DNA of 64,000 nt from JAJRAG01 sp050010535 (GCA_050010535.1 JBEKKT010000007.1:1-64000); one strand, 5' to 3'; shown: positions 34,523-43,865, counted from the first letter of the stretch. Made by a program: numbers and translations. Notes: generated by a model not told the origin, from the letters alone.

Positions 34523-36070
34523 ATGGTCGTTGATGGGATGCAGGTGGATTCGGATTCTGCCGTAGATACAGTGGTAAGTCACGGCGCTCCGAAGTCGAAC
34601 AAATACCACGACATGGACTGCGTCGGGATCATCTACGGCAACGTCGGAACGACTTCTTTCAATTGCCGCGTTAGCGGAAATATCGAAAAAATGGAGTACG
34701 TCCAGGTAGAGCATGAGATCGACGGGTGGGTCCTCGGTCTCGTCTCCGAAATGGAACGCAAGACGGACCTCTCGCTGGATAAGGCTAAGATGATTTCGGA
34801 CGGGGAGGTGGTCCCGATCGAGGAGAAGGTCACCGCCAACGTCGAGATAGTCGGCTTTAGGGATGACAGAAATCTTCTCCAGGTTCCGAGAACGCCATTC
34901 AAAGCGGGGGACCAAGTCTACAAGGCGAGCGATACGCTCATCAAGGACGTCATCGGCCTGAAGGAGAACACCGACACGGGCGCTTACATCGGTCTTCTGT
35001 TGGGTCATGATATACGCGTCGAGGTGGACATCAACGCCATGGTCCAGAAGCACGTCAGCATTCTCGCCAAGACCGGCGGAGGCAAGAGCTTCCTCTGCGG
35101 AGGTCTGGTCGAGGAGTTCATGAAGCACGGAGTGACGGTTTTGGTTGTCGACCCCCACGGCGAGTACGGATCAATGAGGGAGAAAGGATCCGCGATGCAT
35201 ACCGCCCGAAACTTCAACGTGACTCCCAGGAGCTATTCCGAAAAGATCATTGAGTTCGCAACGGACACGAACATCAACAAGAAGGCGCAGCCCCTCCGAT
35301 TTACTCTCTCGAATCTCGAGGCCAGGGAGCTACTGGGTCTTACCAACATCAAGAACGTCAGGACATATTTGACATCGCTGAGGAAGGCGATAGAAGGCGT
35401 CAGAGGAGTCAAGAACGAGTACACGCTGAAAGACATAATTCACATGCTCGAGGCCGACGAGGAATCGCAGAACGCTGCTCTCATCACCGAGCTGGAATAC
35501 CTTGACGAGGTCAACATATTCGCATCGAAGGGCACAAGAATCGATGAGATCGTCGTGAAGGGAAAAACGACGATAATCAACCTCAAGGGCACTCCCCCGG
35601 ACATCCAGGAGCTCATCGTGAACAGGATTTGCACCGCTCTCTTTGAGCTGAGGAAGATCGGAAAGGTTCCTCCGATGATGCTCGTCGTCGAGGAGGCCCA
35701 CAACTATTGTCCGCAGCAGGGACTTGCCGCGTCAAGTAAGATCTTTAGGACGATCGCCTCCGAAGGCAGGAAGTTTGGGCTCGGACTGACGATAATAAGC
35801 CAGAGGGCGGCGAAGATCGACAAGAACGTCCTGAGCCAGTGCAACACCCAGATGATTCTGAAGGTAACGAATCCCAACGACCTCAAAGCGATTGCCGCAT
35901 CCGTGGAGGGGCTCACGACCGTCGTCGCAGACGAAATCCAGAGGTTGCCCGTAGGGGTCGCCCTCGTCATCGGAGGGAACATTCAGATGCCGCTTTTCAT
36001 CGAGGTCAGGCCGAGAGAGACCAGGCATGGCGGTGAGAGCGTGGAGATCGTTCCTTCCAAGAGGATGTGA
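34523..36070 (+). CDS. HerA-type ATPase (HAS-barrel plus FtsK/HerA motor)
   Basis: 515 residues. The N-terminal 110 or so form a HAS-barrel (DCVGIIYGNVGTTSFNCRV). The motor has Walker A AKTGGGKSFLCG near residue 185, Walker B PPMMLVVEEAHNYCPQQ, and sensor TIISQRAAKIDKNVLSQCNTQ. HerA is a hexameric DNA translocase that works with NurA, Mre11 and Rad50 in end resection. None of those partners is adjacent, so a generic HerA-like role is safer. The true start may be ATG 34541 or 34613. Overlap-like spacing with the DUF357 gene. Confidence 0.88.
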   Translation: MVVDGMQVDSDSAVDTVVSHGAPKSNKYHDMDCVGIIYGNVGTTSFNCRVSGNIEKMEYVQVEHEIDGWVLGLVSEMERKTDLSLDKAKMISDGEVVPIEEKVTANVEIVGFRDDRNLLQVPRTPFKAGDQVYKASDTLIKDVIGLKENTDTGAYIGLLLGHDIRVEVDINAMVQKHVSILAKTGGGKSFLCGGLVEEFMKHGVTVLVVDPHGEYGSMREKGSAMHTARNFNVTPRSYSEKIIEFATDTNINKKAQPLRFTLSNLEARELLGLTNIKNVRTYLTSLRKAIEGVRGVKNEYTLKDIIHMLEADEESQNAALITELEYLDEVNIFASKGTRIDEIVVKGKTTIINLKGTPPDIQELIVNRICTALFELRKIGKVPPMMLVVEEAHNYCPQQGLAASSKIFRTIASEGRKFGLGLTIISQRAAKIDKNVLSQCNTQMILKVTNPNDLKAIAASVEGLTTVVADEIQRLPVGVALVIGGNIQMPLFIEVRPRETRHGGESVEIVPSKRM

Positions 36071-36071
36071 G

Positions 36072-36365
36072 ATGAAAGACACGATAACCGAGGAGAGACT
36101 GGGCAAGTATATTGAGGTCACCAGAAAGGCCCTCGCGAAGTTGAAGATGACCTGCCCTTCCAGATCGTTCGGGAGGAAGATCGCTGACGATTTCGTGCAG
36201 ATGGCAGTGTCATACTTCGAAGACGCTGAGCACTTCAAACAGAAGGGTGACTTCGTCAATGCGTTTGCGTGTGTGAACTACGCTCACGGCTGGCTCGACT
36301 GCGGTGCCAGACTCGGACTCTTTGACGTCGATGAGGACGACAAACTGTTCGCATTGTACGAGTGA
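36072..36365 (+). CDS. DUF357 family protein
   Basis: 97 residues, all-helical. RLGKYIEVTRKALAKLKM and DDFVQMAVSYFEDAEHFKQKGDFVNAFACVNYAHGWLDCGARLGLF match the archaeal DUF357 pattern, which resembles nucleotidyltransferase-associated helical bundles. ATG 36072 begins one base after the HerA stop. Function unknown. Confidence 0.82.
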   Translation: MKDTITEERLGKYIEVTRKALAKLKMTCPSRSFGRKIADDFVQMAVSYFEDAEHFKQKGDFVNAFACVNYAHGWLDCGARLGLFDVDEDDKLFALYE

Positions 36366-36391
36366 GCTGGGCTGGCTGAGAGACCGTTATC

Positions 36392-37261
36392 TCAATTCCT
36401 TGGCTCGACGATTCTCGGCCCCTTCCAGTCGATCCGGACTCTGTACGTCTGACCAAACTTCGACAGGATCTTCTTCAGCTCCTCGATTTCTCCGGAGGCG
36501 AAGACGGAATTGCCAAGCATCACCATGCTCGCCAGACCGAGGTCGTCGATCTCCGCAAGCGCCTCCTCGACCTGTTCCGACGCGAGCCCCGTCCGCATCG
36601 CGAATTCCCTGGAAAGCCTGAAGAAGTTGGCCAATGACGGACTGGCTTCGAGACCTTCGACGCATTCTTTTCCAATGAGGTTGATTCTCTCCCTCGCATC
36701 CCGATCGCAGAGAACCGTCGGAGTGTAGATCGGGGGGCCGACTATACCTAGTACAAGTTCCATGTCCCCTTGGATTCTGTCGACGCGGCCGTACGGGGGA
36801 AGGCCTTCGACCCTTCGGAACGTTACGCCTCCCTTCGAAAGAGCGGCCACGTCTCCGAGACCTGTCCTGTGGAGTATCTCCGCCTCGTGGGCGGTCTCCA
36901 GGGCAGTCTGCAGAGGCGCGTCAAGAATCTCCGCTGTTGCGAGCGTCGCTGAGAGCGCCCCCGCCGCGCTCATCCCGAATCCCTGGCCCATGGGAAAGTC
37001 CAGCTTCGTATCCACTTTAAGGTCGATGTCCCTCCCGAGGATCATTCGGGCCAGCGCCTGCTTTGTAACCGGTGCATCGTTCTTGTTTCCGTCTATTGAG
37101 ACCTTTATGTCTCCGTTCCCCCTCTTCGATGCGACCGTGCTCATCGCCCCGAGGGACGTGCAAATCCCAGCTCCCCTCGAGCCTGAGCGCAAAGGCTCTT
37201 TGTGCTCGCAGATCTGGAAAAAACCAGTGATGTGCCCAGGGCAGAAAGCGGTTGCCTTCAT
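36392..37261 (-). CDS. Pantoate kinase
   Basis: GHMP-family kinase of the archaeal CoA route, phosphorylating pantoate before condensation with beta-alanine. 289 residues. FCPGHITGFFQICEHKEP and PMGQGFGMSAAGALSATLA (the ATP loop, near residues 90-110) are diagnostic. It overlaps coaBC by four bases, so the two are cotranslated. Phosphopantothenate synthetase is not in the window. Confidence 0.9.
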   Translation of the reverse strand: MKATAFCPGHITGFFQICEHKEPLRSGSRGAGICTSLGAMSTVASKRGNGDIKVSIDGNKNDAPVTKQALARMILGRDIDLKVDTKLDFPMGQGFGMSAAGALSATLATAEILDAPLQTALETAHEAEILHRTGLGDVAALSKGGVTFRRVEGLPPYGRVDRIQGDMELVLGIVGPPIYTPTVLCDRDARERINLIGKECVEGLEASPSLANFFRLSREFAMRTGLASEQVEEALAEIDDLGLASMVMLGNSVFASGEIEELKKILSKFGQTYRVRIDWKGPRIVEPRN

Positions 37262-38472
37262 TTCGCGACCCTCGCCGCCTCGTCGAGGATGCAGTCGGCG
37301 ACCTCTCTCTTCGTTCCGGACGCGACCTTCTTCTTGTTTCTGGAAACGATGACGACCTTTGTCTCATTCTGAGAGACATCTTTCAGATCATTTGCCACGA
37401 TCATGTCCAGGCCTGCCAATGTGAGCCTTGAGGTCGCCCTCTTCTCCAACTCCTTCTCTCCCACACCGGATTCGGCCTTGAATCCGACGAGGACGCACTT
37501 CTTCTTTCTCAGCGACTCAAGGATCTTCGGACATCTGGTTAGGCTTAATTCGATTCTCTCTTTCCCCGAGGATACCTTGCCGACCAATCTCTCCGGGGCA
37601 TAGTCAGAAAGCGCGGCAGGAACGATGACGACGTCGTGATTCACTCTATCGATCATTTTCTGGAGGTCTCCAACGGTCTGAAAGCGCTTCGCCGGTATGA
37701 AGGGCGGCAGTGGCACGAGCGCCCGTCCCATCCAAAGGTCCACATCCGCTCCCCTTTCGAACGCGGCCAGGGCCAGCTGGATCGCCGTCTCTCCAGTCCC
37801 CTTGTTAGTTATGATCCTCATGTCGTCCATCGGCTCCTCGGATGAGCCTCCGATGATCAATACCCTCTTCCCACGGTAGTCTCCTTTTCCCAGTCTCCTG
37901 ATTACGTTGACCGTTATCTCATTGGTCGTCGCCAGCTTGGCCTTCTTCCTCTCCATGTGCGGGCCGATGAAATCCACGCCCAGATCCTTCAGCATCTGAA
38001 CGTTTCTCTGAATGATTGGCTGTATGAACATCGACGAGTGCATGGCCGGCGCGATCATAATCGGAACCTTGGAGCCCATGGCGGTCGTGGCCATCGTCGT
38101 CACCGGCGTGTCGTCGATCCCGACTGCGATCTTCGATATTGTGTTCGCCGTGCAAGGCGCAACAAGCAGCATGTCCGCCTTGTCCTGGAAGTCCCCGAGG
38201 AGGGAGACGTGCTGGACCCTGCCGTCAATTTCCGTAATGACCGGATTTCCCGTCGCAAACTCCATCGCATATTGAGTAATGATTTTCAACGCCTCGGGTG
38301 TCATCACGGCGTGGACCTCCGCTCCGTGTCGGATCAGCTCTCTCGCAAGCTCGAGTGACTCCACGGCGGCGATGCTCCCGGTGATGCCCAGAACGATGCG
38401 CTTTCCAGACAGTATCGTGCTTTTCGTGCACTTGATGCTCTCTGAAGGATGCATGGCAGTTCCATCCATCAA
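37258..38472 (-). CDS. coaBC: Phosphopantothenoylcysteine synthetase/decarboxylase
   Basis: Bifunctional CoA enzyme, 404 residues. N-terminal flavoprotein decarboxylase: ITGSIAAVESLELARELIRHG, ATGNPVIT, VAPCTANTISKIAVGIDDTPVTT. C-terminal ligase: VLIIGGSSEEPMDDMRIITNKGTGE and VPAALSDYAP. The first residues vary in this family, and ATG 38454 is an alternative start. Operon order tmk, coaBC, pantoate kinase. Confidence 0.95.
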   Translation of the reverse strand: MMDGTAMHPSESIKCTKSTILSGKRIVLGITGSIAAVESLELARELIRHGAEVHAVMTPEALKIITQYAMEFATGNPVITEIDGRVQHVSLLGDFQDKADMLLVAPCTANTISKIAVGIDDTPVTTMATTAMGSKVPIMIAPAMHSSMFIQPIIQRNVQMLKDLGVDFIGPHMERKKAKLATTNEITVNVIRRLGKGDYRGKRVLIIGGSSEEPMDDMRIITNKGTGETAIQLALAAFERGADVDLWMGRALVPLPPFIPAKRFQTVGDLQKMIDRVNHDVVIVPAALSDYAPERLVGKVSSGKERIELSLTRCPKILESLRKKKCVLVGFKAESGVGEKELEKRATSRLTLAGLDMIVANDLKDVSQNETKVVIVSRNKKKVASGTKREVADCILDEAARVAK

Positions 38473-38479
38473 TTGAGTC

Positions 38480-39154
38480 TTAAAGGTTGCTTTTTAACGC
38501 CTCGACGATCGTCCCCGTCACTTCCTCGATCGGTCTGGACGCGTCAATGACAACGAATGTCTCGTCCCCTTCGGCGAGACTCCGGTATATCTTGTCCACT
38601 TCTCTAAGGAAATCGAGCTTCTCGAACTTCGTCCTCTCATTCCTTCCAGAGAGTCTCTTCATCCCCATTGCCGGGGGTATGACTAGCAGAAACGTCAAAT
38701 CTGGGCGGATGATGGCCGGCTCATTGATGCTCTTCAACCATTCCAAAGCCTTGTCGCCGAGGAGCGGCTTGAGGGCCGCGCCCTGGTATGCAAGGGTGGA
38801 GGCGTAGTAACGGTCGGATAGGACGATCGTGCCCTCCTCCAGCCACTTGCGAATTCTCTCGGTGTGGCTGGCCCTGTCCGCTACGAACAATAATGCTTCG
38901 CTGATAGGACCTACGCCCTCGTCGTGGGAGTGCCTGACACAGTCGCCCAACCACGAGTCCGTCGGCTCGGAAGTGAGAACAACTTCTCTATCAGTCCCTA
39001 CTGTGAGGACCTCGAAGGCTCTGTTAGCCACCGTACTCTTGCCTGCACCATCGATTCCTTCGAACGCATAGAATCGACCGTGCGGAAGGGCTGCCTCTGA
39101 CTGGACGTCGGAAGATACCCTCTCCCTTGTTGTCAGACCACTGTCGGTGGTCAT
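38480..39154 (-). CDS. tmk: Thymidylate kinase
   Basis: Phosphorylates dTMP to dTDP. 224 residues from ATG 39154, where a TATA box stands 27 bases upstream; the open frame to 39373 is extra. P-loop FEGIDGAGKSTVANRAFE, DRX motif LSDRYYASTLAYQGA, and a lid with SGRNERTKFEKLDFLREV. Confidence 0.94.
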   Translation of the reverse strand: MTTDSGLTTRERVSSDVQSEAALPHGRFYAFEGIDGAGKSTVANRAFEVLTVGTDREVVLTSEPTDSWLGDCVRHSHDEGVGPISEALLFVADRASHTERIRKWLEEGTIVLSDRYYASTLAYQGAALKPLLGDKALEWLKSINEPAIIRPDLTFLLVIPPAMGMKRLSGRNERTKFEKLDFLREVDKIYRSLAEGDETFVVIDASRPIEEVTGTIVEALKSNL

Positions 39155-39175
39155 CGATGCATGAATGGAATTGGC

Positions 39176-39187
39176 GGATAAAAACCC
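39176..39187 (-). promoter_or_regulatory. TATA box for tmk
   Basis: Reverse strand GGGTTTTTATCC, centred about 27 bases before ATG 39154. Confidence 0.5.
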
Positions 39188-39188
39188 T

Positions 39189-39527
39189 TCAGCCAAGGTC
39201 GTCAGGAGCCTCGATGCACCGCCCCCTTCCTGGCCTCGAATCGATACGATTGGGCAGACAGAAGACCGTCTCAGATGCCGGGTACGTGTGCCGTGCTGAT
39301 TTCCCTTTCGGATCATGACGCCAACTAGTGCGTTCAATTCCATTCTTCTCCCTGCCAAGCGGTCGCTTAGCATCGACGATCTCGTGGCTCCTTACGACCA
39401 GACCGTTCTTCTTGATCGCATCGAGGTGCGCTCTGCTGGCAACGAAGGTCACGTTCTCTTCTACCCTCAGTAGTGCTGAACCGAAGTAGCAACCGACGGC
39501 GCCCGCTCCCACAACCAGTATCCTCAC
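39189..39527 (-). pseudogene. Ketopantoate reductase (PanE), N-terminal remnant
   Basis: Residues 1-48 are the NADP-binding start of PanE/ApbA: MRILVVGAGAVGCYFGSALL, then TFVASRAHLDAIKKNGLVVRS. After that the sequence turns into unrelated Arg-rich text and stops at 112; a real PanE has about 300 residues. The gene was truncated, probably by a deletion near 39385. Next door are CoA-synthesis genes, so it was plausibly part of that operon. Confidence 0.75.
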
Positions 39528-39666
39528 CGCGAATCAGAATGGAGGAAGCGTTGGATAAGAATGTGGAGGTCCCTATCGGTCGTCGCTCACGTCAGAAGGC
39601 GGTTCATCAGGCCCTTGGAAAAAGATTATTTCCTTAAGGATTGTTGTACTGTCTGGAGGAAATGGA

Positions 39667-40779
39667 ATGAAGATCACGGACGTCAAAGTGGTCACCCTGG
39701 GGTTTAAGCTTCCCGAACCCAACGGATGTTCTCGCGGGAGAGTCCTATCCTTCAGGGGAGCAGCGTTGGTCGTCATCGACACGGACAAGGGGATACAGGG
39801 TATCGGTGAAGGCTACGGGCCTGAATACTACATCATCAAGACGATCGTCGACAGGAAGTTTAAGCCCTGGCTTATCGGCCAGGATCCGCTCGACATCGAG
39901 AGGCTCTGGCGCAAGATGCTGATGACCACAGTCTACTGGGACCAGAAAGGGCAGGGGGTCGCGGCTACGAGCGGCGTTGACACGGCTCTGTGGGACCTCG
40001 CTGGTAAGTACTATGGCGTACCGGCCTACAAGCTCATGGGAGGCGACGCCAGAGGCAACATGAAGATTCAGGCTTATGCGAGCGACCTTTTTTGGGACAC
40101 GCCAGCCAACATGGCCAAGACCGCGAAGAAGCACGCGGCGAAGGGATTCCCGATGGTCAAGACCCATCTGGGCAACGGTCTGGCCGAGGATGAGAAGAGG
40201 GTCAAGGCGATCAAGAGCGCCATCGGGGACGACGTTGGCCTGATGGTCGATATGAACTGCGGATATGACCGCGTCGAGGCGATCAAGATAGGAAGAATGC
40301 TCGAGAAATACGGCGTATTCTGGTATGAGGAACCGTTGTCGCCCTACGACGTCGACGGCTATGCGTACTTGAAGAGCAAGCTCGACGTACCGATCGCAAC
40401 CGGGGAGAACGAATACACGAAATGGGGGTTCAAGGAGCTGTTCCTGAAGAACGGCGTGGATTTCGCAATGCCAGATATCATGAGGTGCGGAGGCATAACG
40501 GAGACGAAGAAGATCTGCGCTCTCGCGGAAGCTTTCAACATCGCCTGTAGCCCGCACAACTATACGACTGGTGTCGGTCTGGCGGCGACGCTGCAACTCA
40601 TCGCCTCGACGCCGAACTGTGATTGGCTAGAGCTCGACATGGCCGACTATCCGCTGTACGACAGCTTGCTGAAGAGACCACTCGAAATCGACAACAAGGG
40701 CATGATCAAGATACCGCAGGATCCTGGTCTCGGGGTCGAGATAAAGAAGGATGTACTGAAGAAGTACTCAGTCGACTGA
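39667..40779 (+). CDS. Enolase-superfamily dehydratase (mandelate racemase group)
   Basis: 370 residues. An N-terminal capping domain is followed by a TIM barrel with the catalytic set: MVKTH (Lys-x-His near 160), MVDMNCGYD (Asp metal ligand), FWYEEP (Glu), TGENEYTKWGF (Glu), and SPHNY (His). Such enzymes dehydrate sugar acids (gluconate, galactonate, fuconate and others). In archaea gluconate-type members serve branched Entner-Doudoroff pathways, but no aldolase or kinase is nearby, so the substrate is undecided. Confidence 0.88.
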   Translation: MKITDVKVVTLGFKLPEPNGCSRGRVLSFRGAALVVIDTDKGIQGIGEGYGPEYYIIKTIVDRKFKPWLIGQDPLDIERLWRKMLMTTVYWDQKGQGVAATSGVDTALWDLAGKYYGVPAYKLMGGDARGNMKIQAYASDLFWDTPANMAKTAKKHAAKGFPMVKTHLGNGLAEDEKRVKAIKSAIGDDVGLMVDMNCGYDRVEAIKIGRMLEKYGVFWYEEPLSPYDVDGYAYLKSKLDVPIATGENEYTKWGFKELFLKNGVDFAMPDIMRCGGITETKKICALAEAFNIACSPHNYTTGVGLAATLQLIASTPNCDWLELDMADYPLYDSLLKRPLEIDNKGMIKIPQDPGLGVEIKKDVLKKYSVD

Positions 40780-40894
40780 TTTCCCGATGCACTTCTTCAG
40801 CGAGTCCATCTCGCACTCCCAGCGAAACATCCGAGAACAAATCCTCTACGCTCGACTTCCCGATTTCCTCCAGCATGCTTCTGTCAATGCCCAT
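40766..40894 (-). pseudogene. Possible glycine dehydrogenase subunit 1 remnant (gcvPA start)
   Basis: Reverse-strand frame from ATG 40894 reads DRSMLEEIGKSSVEDLFSDV, very like the opening of GcvPA, where MLEEIGVSS and LFSDIP are conserved. It then loses resemblance and runs antisense into the end of the dehydratase gene. Only about 25 codons fit, so this is a tentative relic. Confidence 0.4.
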
Positions 40895-40942
40895 GTAGGT
40901 CGAGGATTACTAGAAAATCAGACCATTAATATCTTTTCCACA

Positions 40943-41359
40943 TCACGGTTGTGCTGAGTTCTTCTGGACTTCCGCGACCAGGCGTGAGTATAAGCAGGGC
41001 AGACTCTCGATGTCCTTTATGTCCTTCTTCGATATGTGGACCAACCTCATTCTCAGCGAGTCGTCGCACGGGACTCCGTTCGCTTTAAGAGCTTGACGTA
41101 TCAGGTGGCACAGCTGACCTCCCTTTCGGTCCCAGTCCGTCAATATGATCGCGCTCTTCTTCTTGGAAACTAGGTCCTCTGCTACGCTGAAGATCGATCC
41201 GCCGCCTTGGATCAGCCAGATATCTCCCCCGATGCCGAGGGCGATCAATGCCCCCTTATCCTTCAGTCCCTCGACGAGTATCACTGCGTCCCCAGGCCGG
41301 TCCTTCAGTTCGTCCAGTACCGATGAGAGTTCTTCCAACGTGTCCGCGACGGTCCTCAC
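40943..41359 (-). CDS. Toprim-domain protein
   Basis: 138 residues. VILVEGLKDKGALIALG holds the Toprim Glu and SAIILTDWDRKGGQL the DxD pair, as in RNase M5, primases and topoisomerases. Stand-alone archaeal members are small and of uncertain role, perhaps rRNA processing. Its start overlaps the DUF167 stop by four bases. Confidence 0.85.
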   Translation of the reverse strand: MRTVADTLEELSSVLDELKDRPGDAVILVEGLKDKGALIALGIGGDIWLIQGGGSIFSVAEDLVSKKKSAIILTDWDRKGGQLCHLIRQALKANGVPCDDSLRMRLVHISKKDIKDIESLPCLYSRLVAEVQKNSAQP

Positions 41360-41652
41360 GCCGATGCCTCCAATCTCAAGGCGACGCTTTCCTTGTCCGA
41401 TCTCACGAGGACTGTCTTCAATCGGCTCGTGTCCCCCCTGATGACCTCCACTTCGGCCTTGAAGAAATTCGAGAGGACCTCGCAGAGCTCTTCGTTCGCC
41501 TTTCCACCTTCTCGGGGCGATGAAACCTTCACAATGAGGCGGTTGCGCCAGGGGTCGATCCCCTGCACCGATGAGGTAGCCGCTCGAGCGGACACGATGA
41601 CGTCAATCTCCACCCCGCCCGACTTCTCTCTCAGGACGTCAGAGGTGACCAC
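41356..41652 (-). CDS. DUF167 (YggU-like) protein
   Basis: 98 residues. EIDVIVSARAATSSVQGIDPWRNRLIVKV, of which SSPREGGKANEEL is the conserved core, then FFKAEVEVIRGDTSRLKTV. A small alpha/beta fold found in all domains; function unknown. Translationally coupled to the Toprim gene. Confidence 0.86.
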   Translation of the reverse strand: MVTSDVLREKSGGVEIDVIVSARAATSSVQGIDPWRNRLIVKVSSPREGGKANEELCEVLSNFFKAEVEVIRGDTSRLKTVLVRSDKESVALRLEASA

Positions 41653-41835
41653 GGATGGCCAAAAGGCTCGGGCTTACAAAGTCTTTGCGTTATCTATGTC
41701 GGAACAGATACCCGCGACCTCCCCAATCCCGTCGCGGCCTGCAACCAATCACCTCAATCTCTTGCCCCTGTCCACGTTTCTTGTCAACGAAACTGATGTG
41801 ATAATATACTAGTTCAGCCAATGCAATGGTCTCAT

Positions 41836-42228
41836 ATGCGCTCTGCGACCATGCAAGGGGAGATAGTCGACGAGACATCAAACCATCAAGAGGGCATGTC
41901 CTTCAACAGTTTGGCCAGGATACTTCGTGGACGTGTGTCAAGGGTCAGACTGCTGAGCGAGTTGAACTCCCTCTGGAGGGAGGGACTGACTCTCGTTAAG
42001 GCCAATCCGCGACACAGGCAGAAGAAGGCGTTCAGGTCGGGACTTAGACACGAGGATGTTGTGAACAAGATGGGGTTCGTTGAAGACAGGACCTTTGGGA
42101 ACCCCCATGAACAGCTTCTCGAATCTCTTATCGATTTATGCCAGGAGCATAAGCAGTGCTCAGGAAGAATGGTATGGGGAGTTCGTGAGACATCGGTTGC
42201 AGAGGTACGTGCGCAGAATGTTGATTAA
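41836..42228 (+). CDS. Hypothetical protein, possibly with a DNA-binding helix-turn-helix
   Basis: 130 residues. FNSLARILRGRVSRVRLLSEL followed by a basic stretch (NPRHRQKKAFRSG) may form a winged helix, but no family is certain. The TATA-like ATAATATACTAG (about 41801) puts the RNA start after ATG 41821, so ATG 41836 or 41851 is more likely. The radical SAM gene follows 20 bases on and may be cotranscribed. Confidence 0.5.
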   Translation: MRSATMQGEIVDETSNHQEGMSFNSLARILRGRVSRVRLLSELNSLWREGLTLVKANPRHRQKKAFRSGLRHEDVVNKMGFVEDRTFGNPHEQLLESLIDLCQEHKQCSGRMVWGVRETSVAEVRAQNVD

Positions 42229-42248
42229 GTTGGAGGGAGGGATGGCAG

Positions 42249-43865
42249 ATGGCTAGAATCGTTCTTACTTGCGACGAAACTCTCACGAGTACCTACAGGA
42301 ACATTCCACTCCTGGACCTACTAGGCTGTGCGCCGGTGGAACGAGTGCCAGGGTTCGTCTATCGCTTGCTCGACACTCAACTTCCTGAATCTGGAGGAGT
42401 TCTACAGGTGGCCCCGTATTCTCTCAGGAAGCTTGAGGCGGCTGTCGTTCAGGGAGGTTACCGGGACGTGGTCGTGGCCCACCCGCGGTACGTTGAGACG
42501 TTGATTGATGATGGAACCACGGTCGTCGGCGTGTCGACGATGGACCCACTGGGCCTTAGTCCTGTGTCAATGATGTTTACAAGCGGGGGGCGCTACACCA
42601 CATATACGACGAAGAGGTTCTTTGAGATGCTGCAGAAGCTGGGCGACATCAAGAAGAAGAGGAATATGACTTTCAAAGTTGTCGTGGGGGGATCAGGTGC
42701 ATGGCAGCTTGCTACCTCGGATGATGGGAAGAGACACGGGATCGACCACCTCATTATTGGAGAAGTGGATCACATGATCGGTCAGTTGTTGCAGATGATC
42801 GAGCGCGGGGACGCAGAGCAGCTAGTCAGAATCAAAGGATCCCCAAGTGCGGAAGAGATACCGGCGATCATTGCTCCCTCATACAAGGGATTGGTTGAGG
42901 TGAACAGGGGCTGCGGGAGAAACTGCAGTTACTGCAATCCCACCTTGAAGCGAATACGTTGCGCTCCGATCGACGTGTTGTTCAGGGAGATTAATGTCAA
43001 CGTCTCGGCGGGTATGACAACCGCCTGGCTGCACAGTGATGACATATTCATGTACAAGTTGGAAGATCACAGAGACTTCTACCCGAACTCGGAGAAGATC
43101 ATAGAACTATTTCGCAGCGTGATGGCCCGCCCGGGGGTGAAGTTCGCTAATCCTTCGCATGGAAGTCTGGCACCAGTTGCGGCCGATCCGGAAATGATCC
43201 AGAGCATATCCGAGGCCGTTGGTGCTGGCCCGACGAAGTGGGTCGGGATACAGATGGGTCTTGAGACGGCGTCCGCGGATTTGATGCGGAGCCAAATGGA
43301 GAATAAGGTGAAGCCATTCAGTCCAGAGGAGTGGCCAGAGGTCGTGATAAGGGCGACGTACGTACTCAACTACAACTACTGGTTCCCCGCCTACACGGTG
43401 ATACTGGGACTCCCTGGCGAGACGAGCGAGGATGCTCTTGACACCGCGAGACTCATCTTGACGATGGAGCGGAAGTTGAAGGAGAAGCTCGGGGGGAAAG
43501 CGCACTTCACTGTCACGCCCCTTGCGTTCATTCCTGCAGGGTCCCTGAGAGAAGGTAGTCCCTTCGATATGAAGGAGCAAATGACTGAGGAGAGATACCT
43601 TCTGCTTTACCTGTCCTGGAAGCATATGGCCAAGGAGATATCGGAATTCATTCCAAGAAGGTCGTCAAACAGCGATGTTGGCCTCGCGGCGTTCTATCCA
43701 TTTGCAAAAATTGGAACGTGGGCTATATTGAACTTCATGAGGCAATGGGGCATCCGCATGGGATACGACCCGGACAGGAGACTGGACTCGTTAGATATGG
43801 ACCTCAGATTCCCGACCATAACCCAAAAGGGGCGCAAGATTCCTGCTATTGAACCCGAAATTTGA
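42249..43865 (+). CDS. Radical SAM protein with probable B12-binding-like N-terminus
   Basis: 538 residues. About 1-190 look like a degenerate cobalamin-binding Rossmann domain (VVVAHPRYVETL, VVGVSTMDPLGLSP, FKVVVGGSGAWQL, HLIIGEVDHMI). The radical SAM core follows with VNRGCGRNCSYCNPT, the CxxxCxxC motif for the 4Fe-4S/SAM cluster, and later GIQMGLETAS and VILGLPGETSEDA. Related archaeal enzymes methylate, cyclise or couple unreactive carbons, for example in tetraether lipid or methyl-coenzyme maturation, but nothing here fixes the substrate. Confidence 0.85.
   Translation: MARIVLTCDETLTSTYRNIPLLDLLGCAPVERVPGFVYRLLDTQLPESGGVLQVAPYSLRKLEAAVVQGGYRDVVVAHPRYVETLIDDGTTVVGVSTMDPLGLSPVSMMFTSGGRYTTYTTKRFFEMLQKLGDIKKKRNMTFKVVVGGSGAWQLATSDDGKRHGIDHLIIGEVDHMIGQLLQMIERGDAEQLVRIKGSPSAEEIPAIIAPSYKGLVEVNRGCGRNCSYCNPTLKRIRCAPIDVLFREINVNVSAGMTTAWLHSDDIFMYKLEDHRDFYPNSEKIIELFRSVMARPGVKFANPSHGSLAPVAADPEMIQSISEAVGAGPTKWVGIQMGLETASADLMRSQMENKVKPFSPEEWPEVVIRATYVLNYNYWFPAYTVILGLPGETSEDALDTARLILTMERKLKEKLGGKAHFTVTPLAFIPAGSLREGSPFDMKEQMTEERYLLLYLSWKHMAKEISEFIPRRSSNSDVGLAAFYPFAKIGTWAILNFMRQWGIRMGYDPDRRLDSLDMDLRFPTITQKGRKIPAIEPEI

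Noticed and set aside
34523..36365. HerA plus neighbour as an antiphage defence pair
   Set aside because: HerA-linked defence systems pair with Sir2, DUF4297 or similar; the neighbour here is the small helical DUF357 protein, so a housekeeping repair role is simpler.
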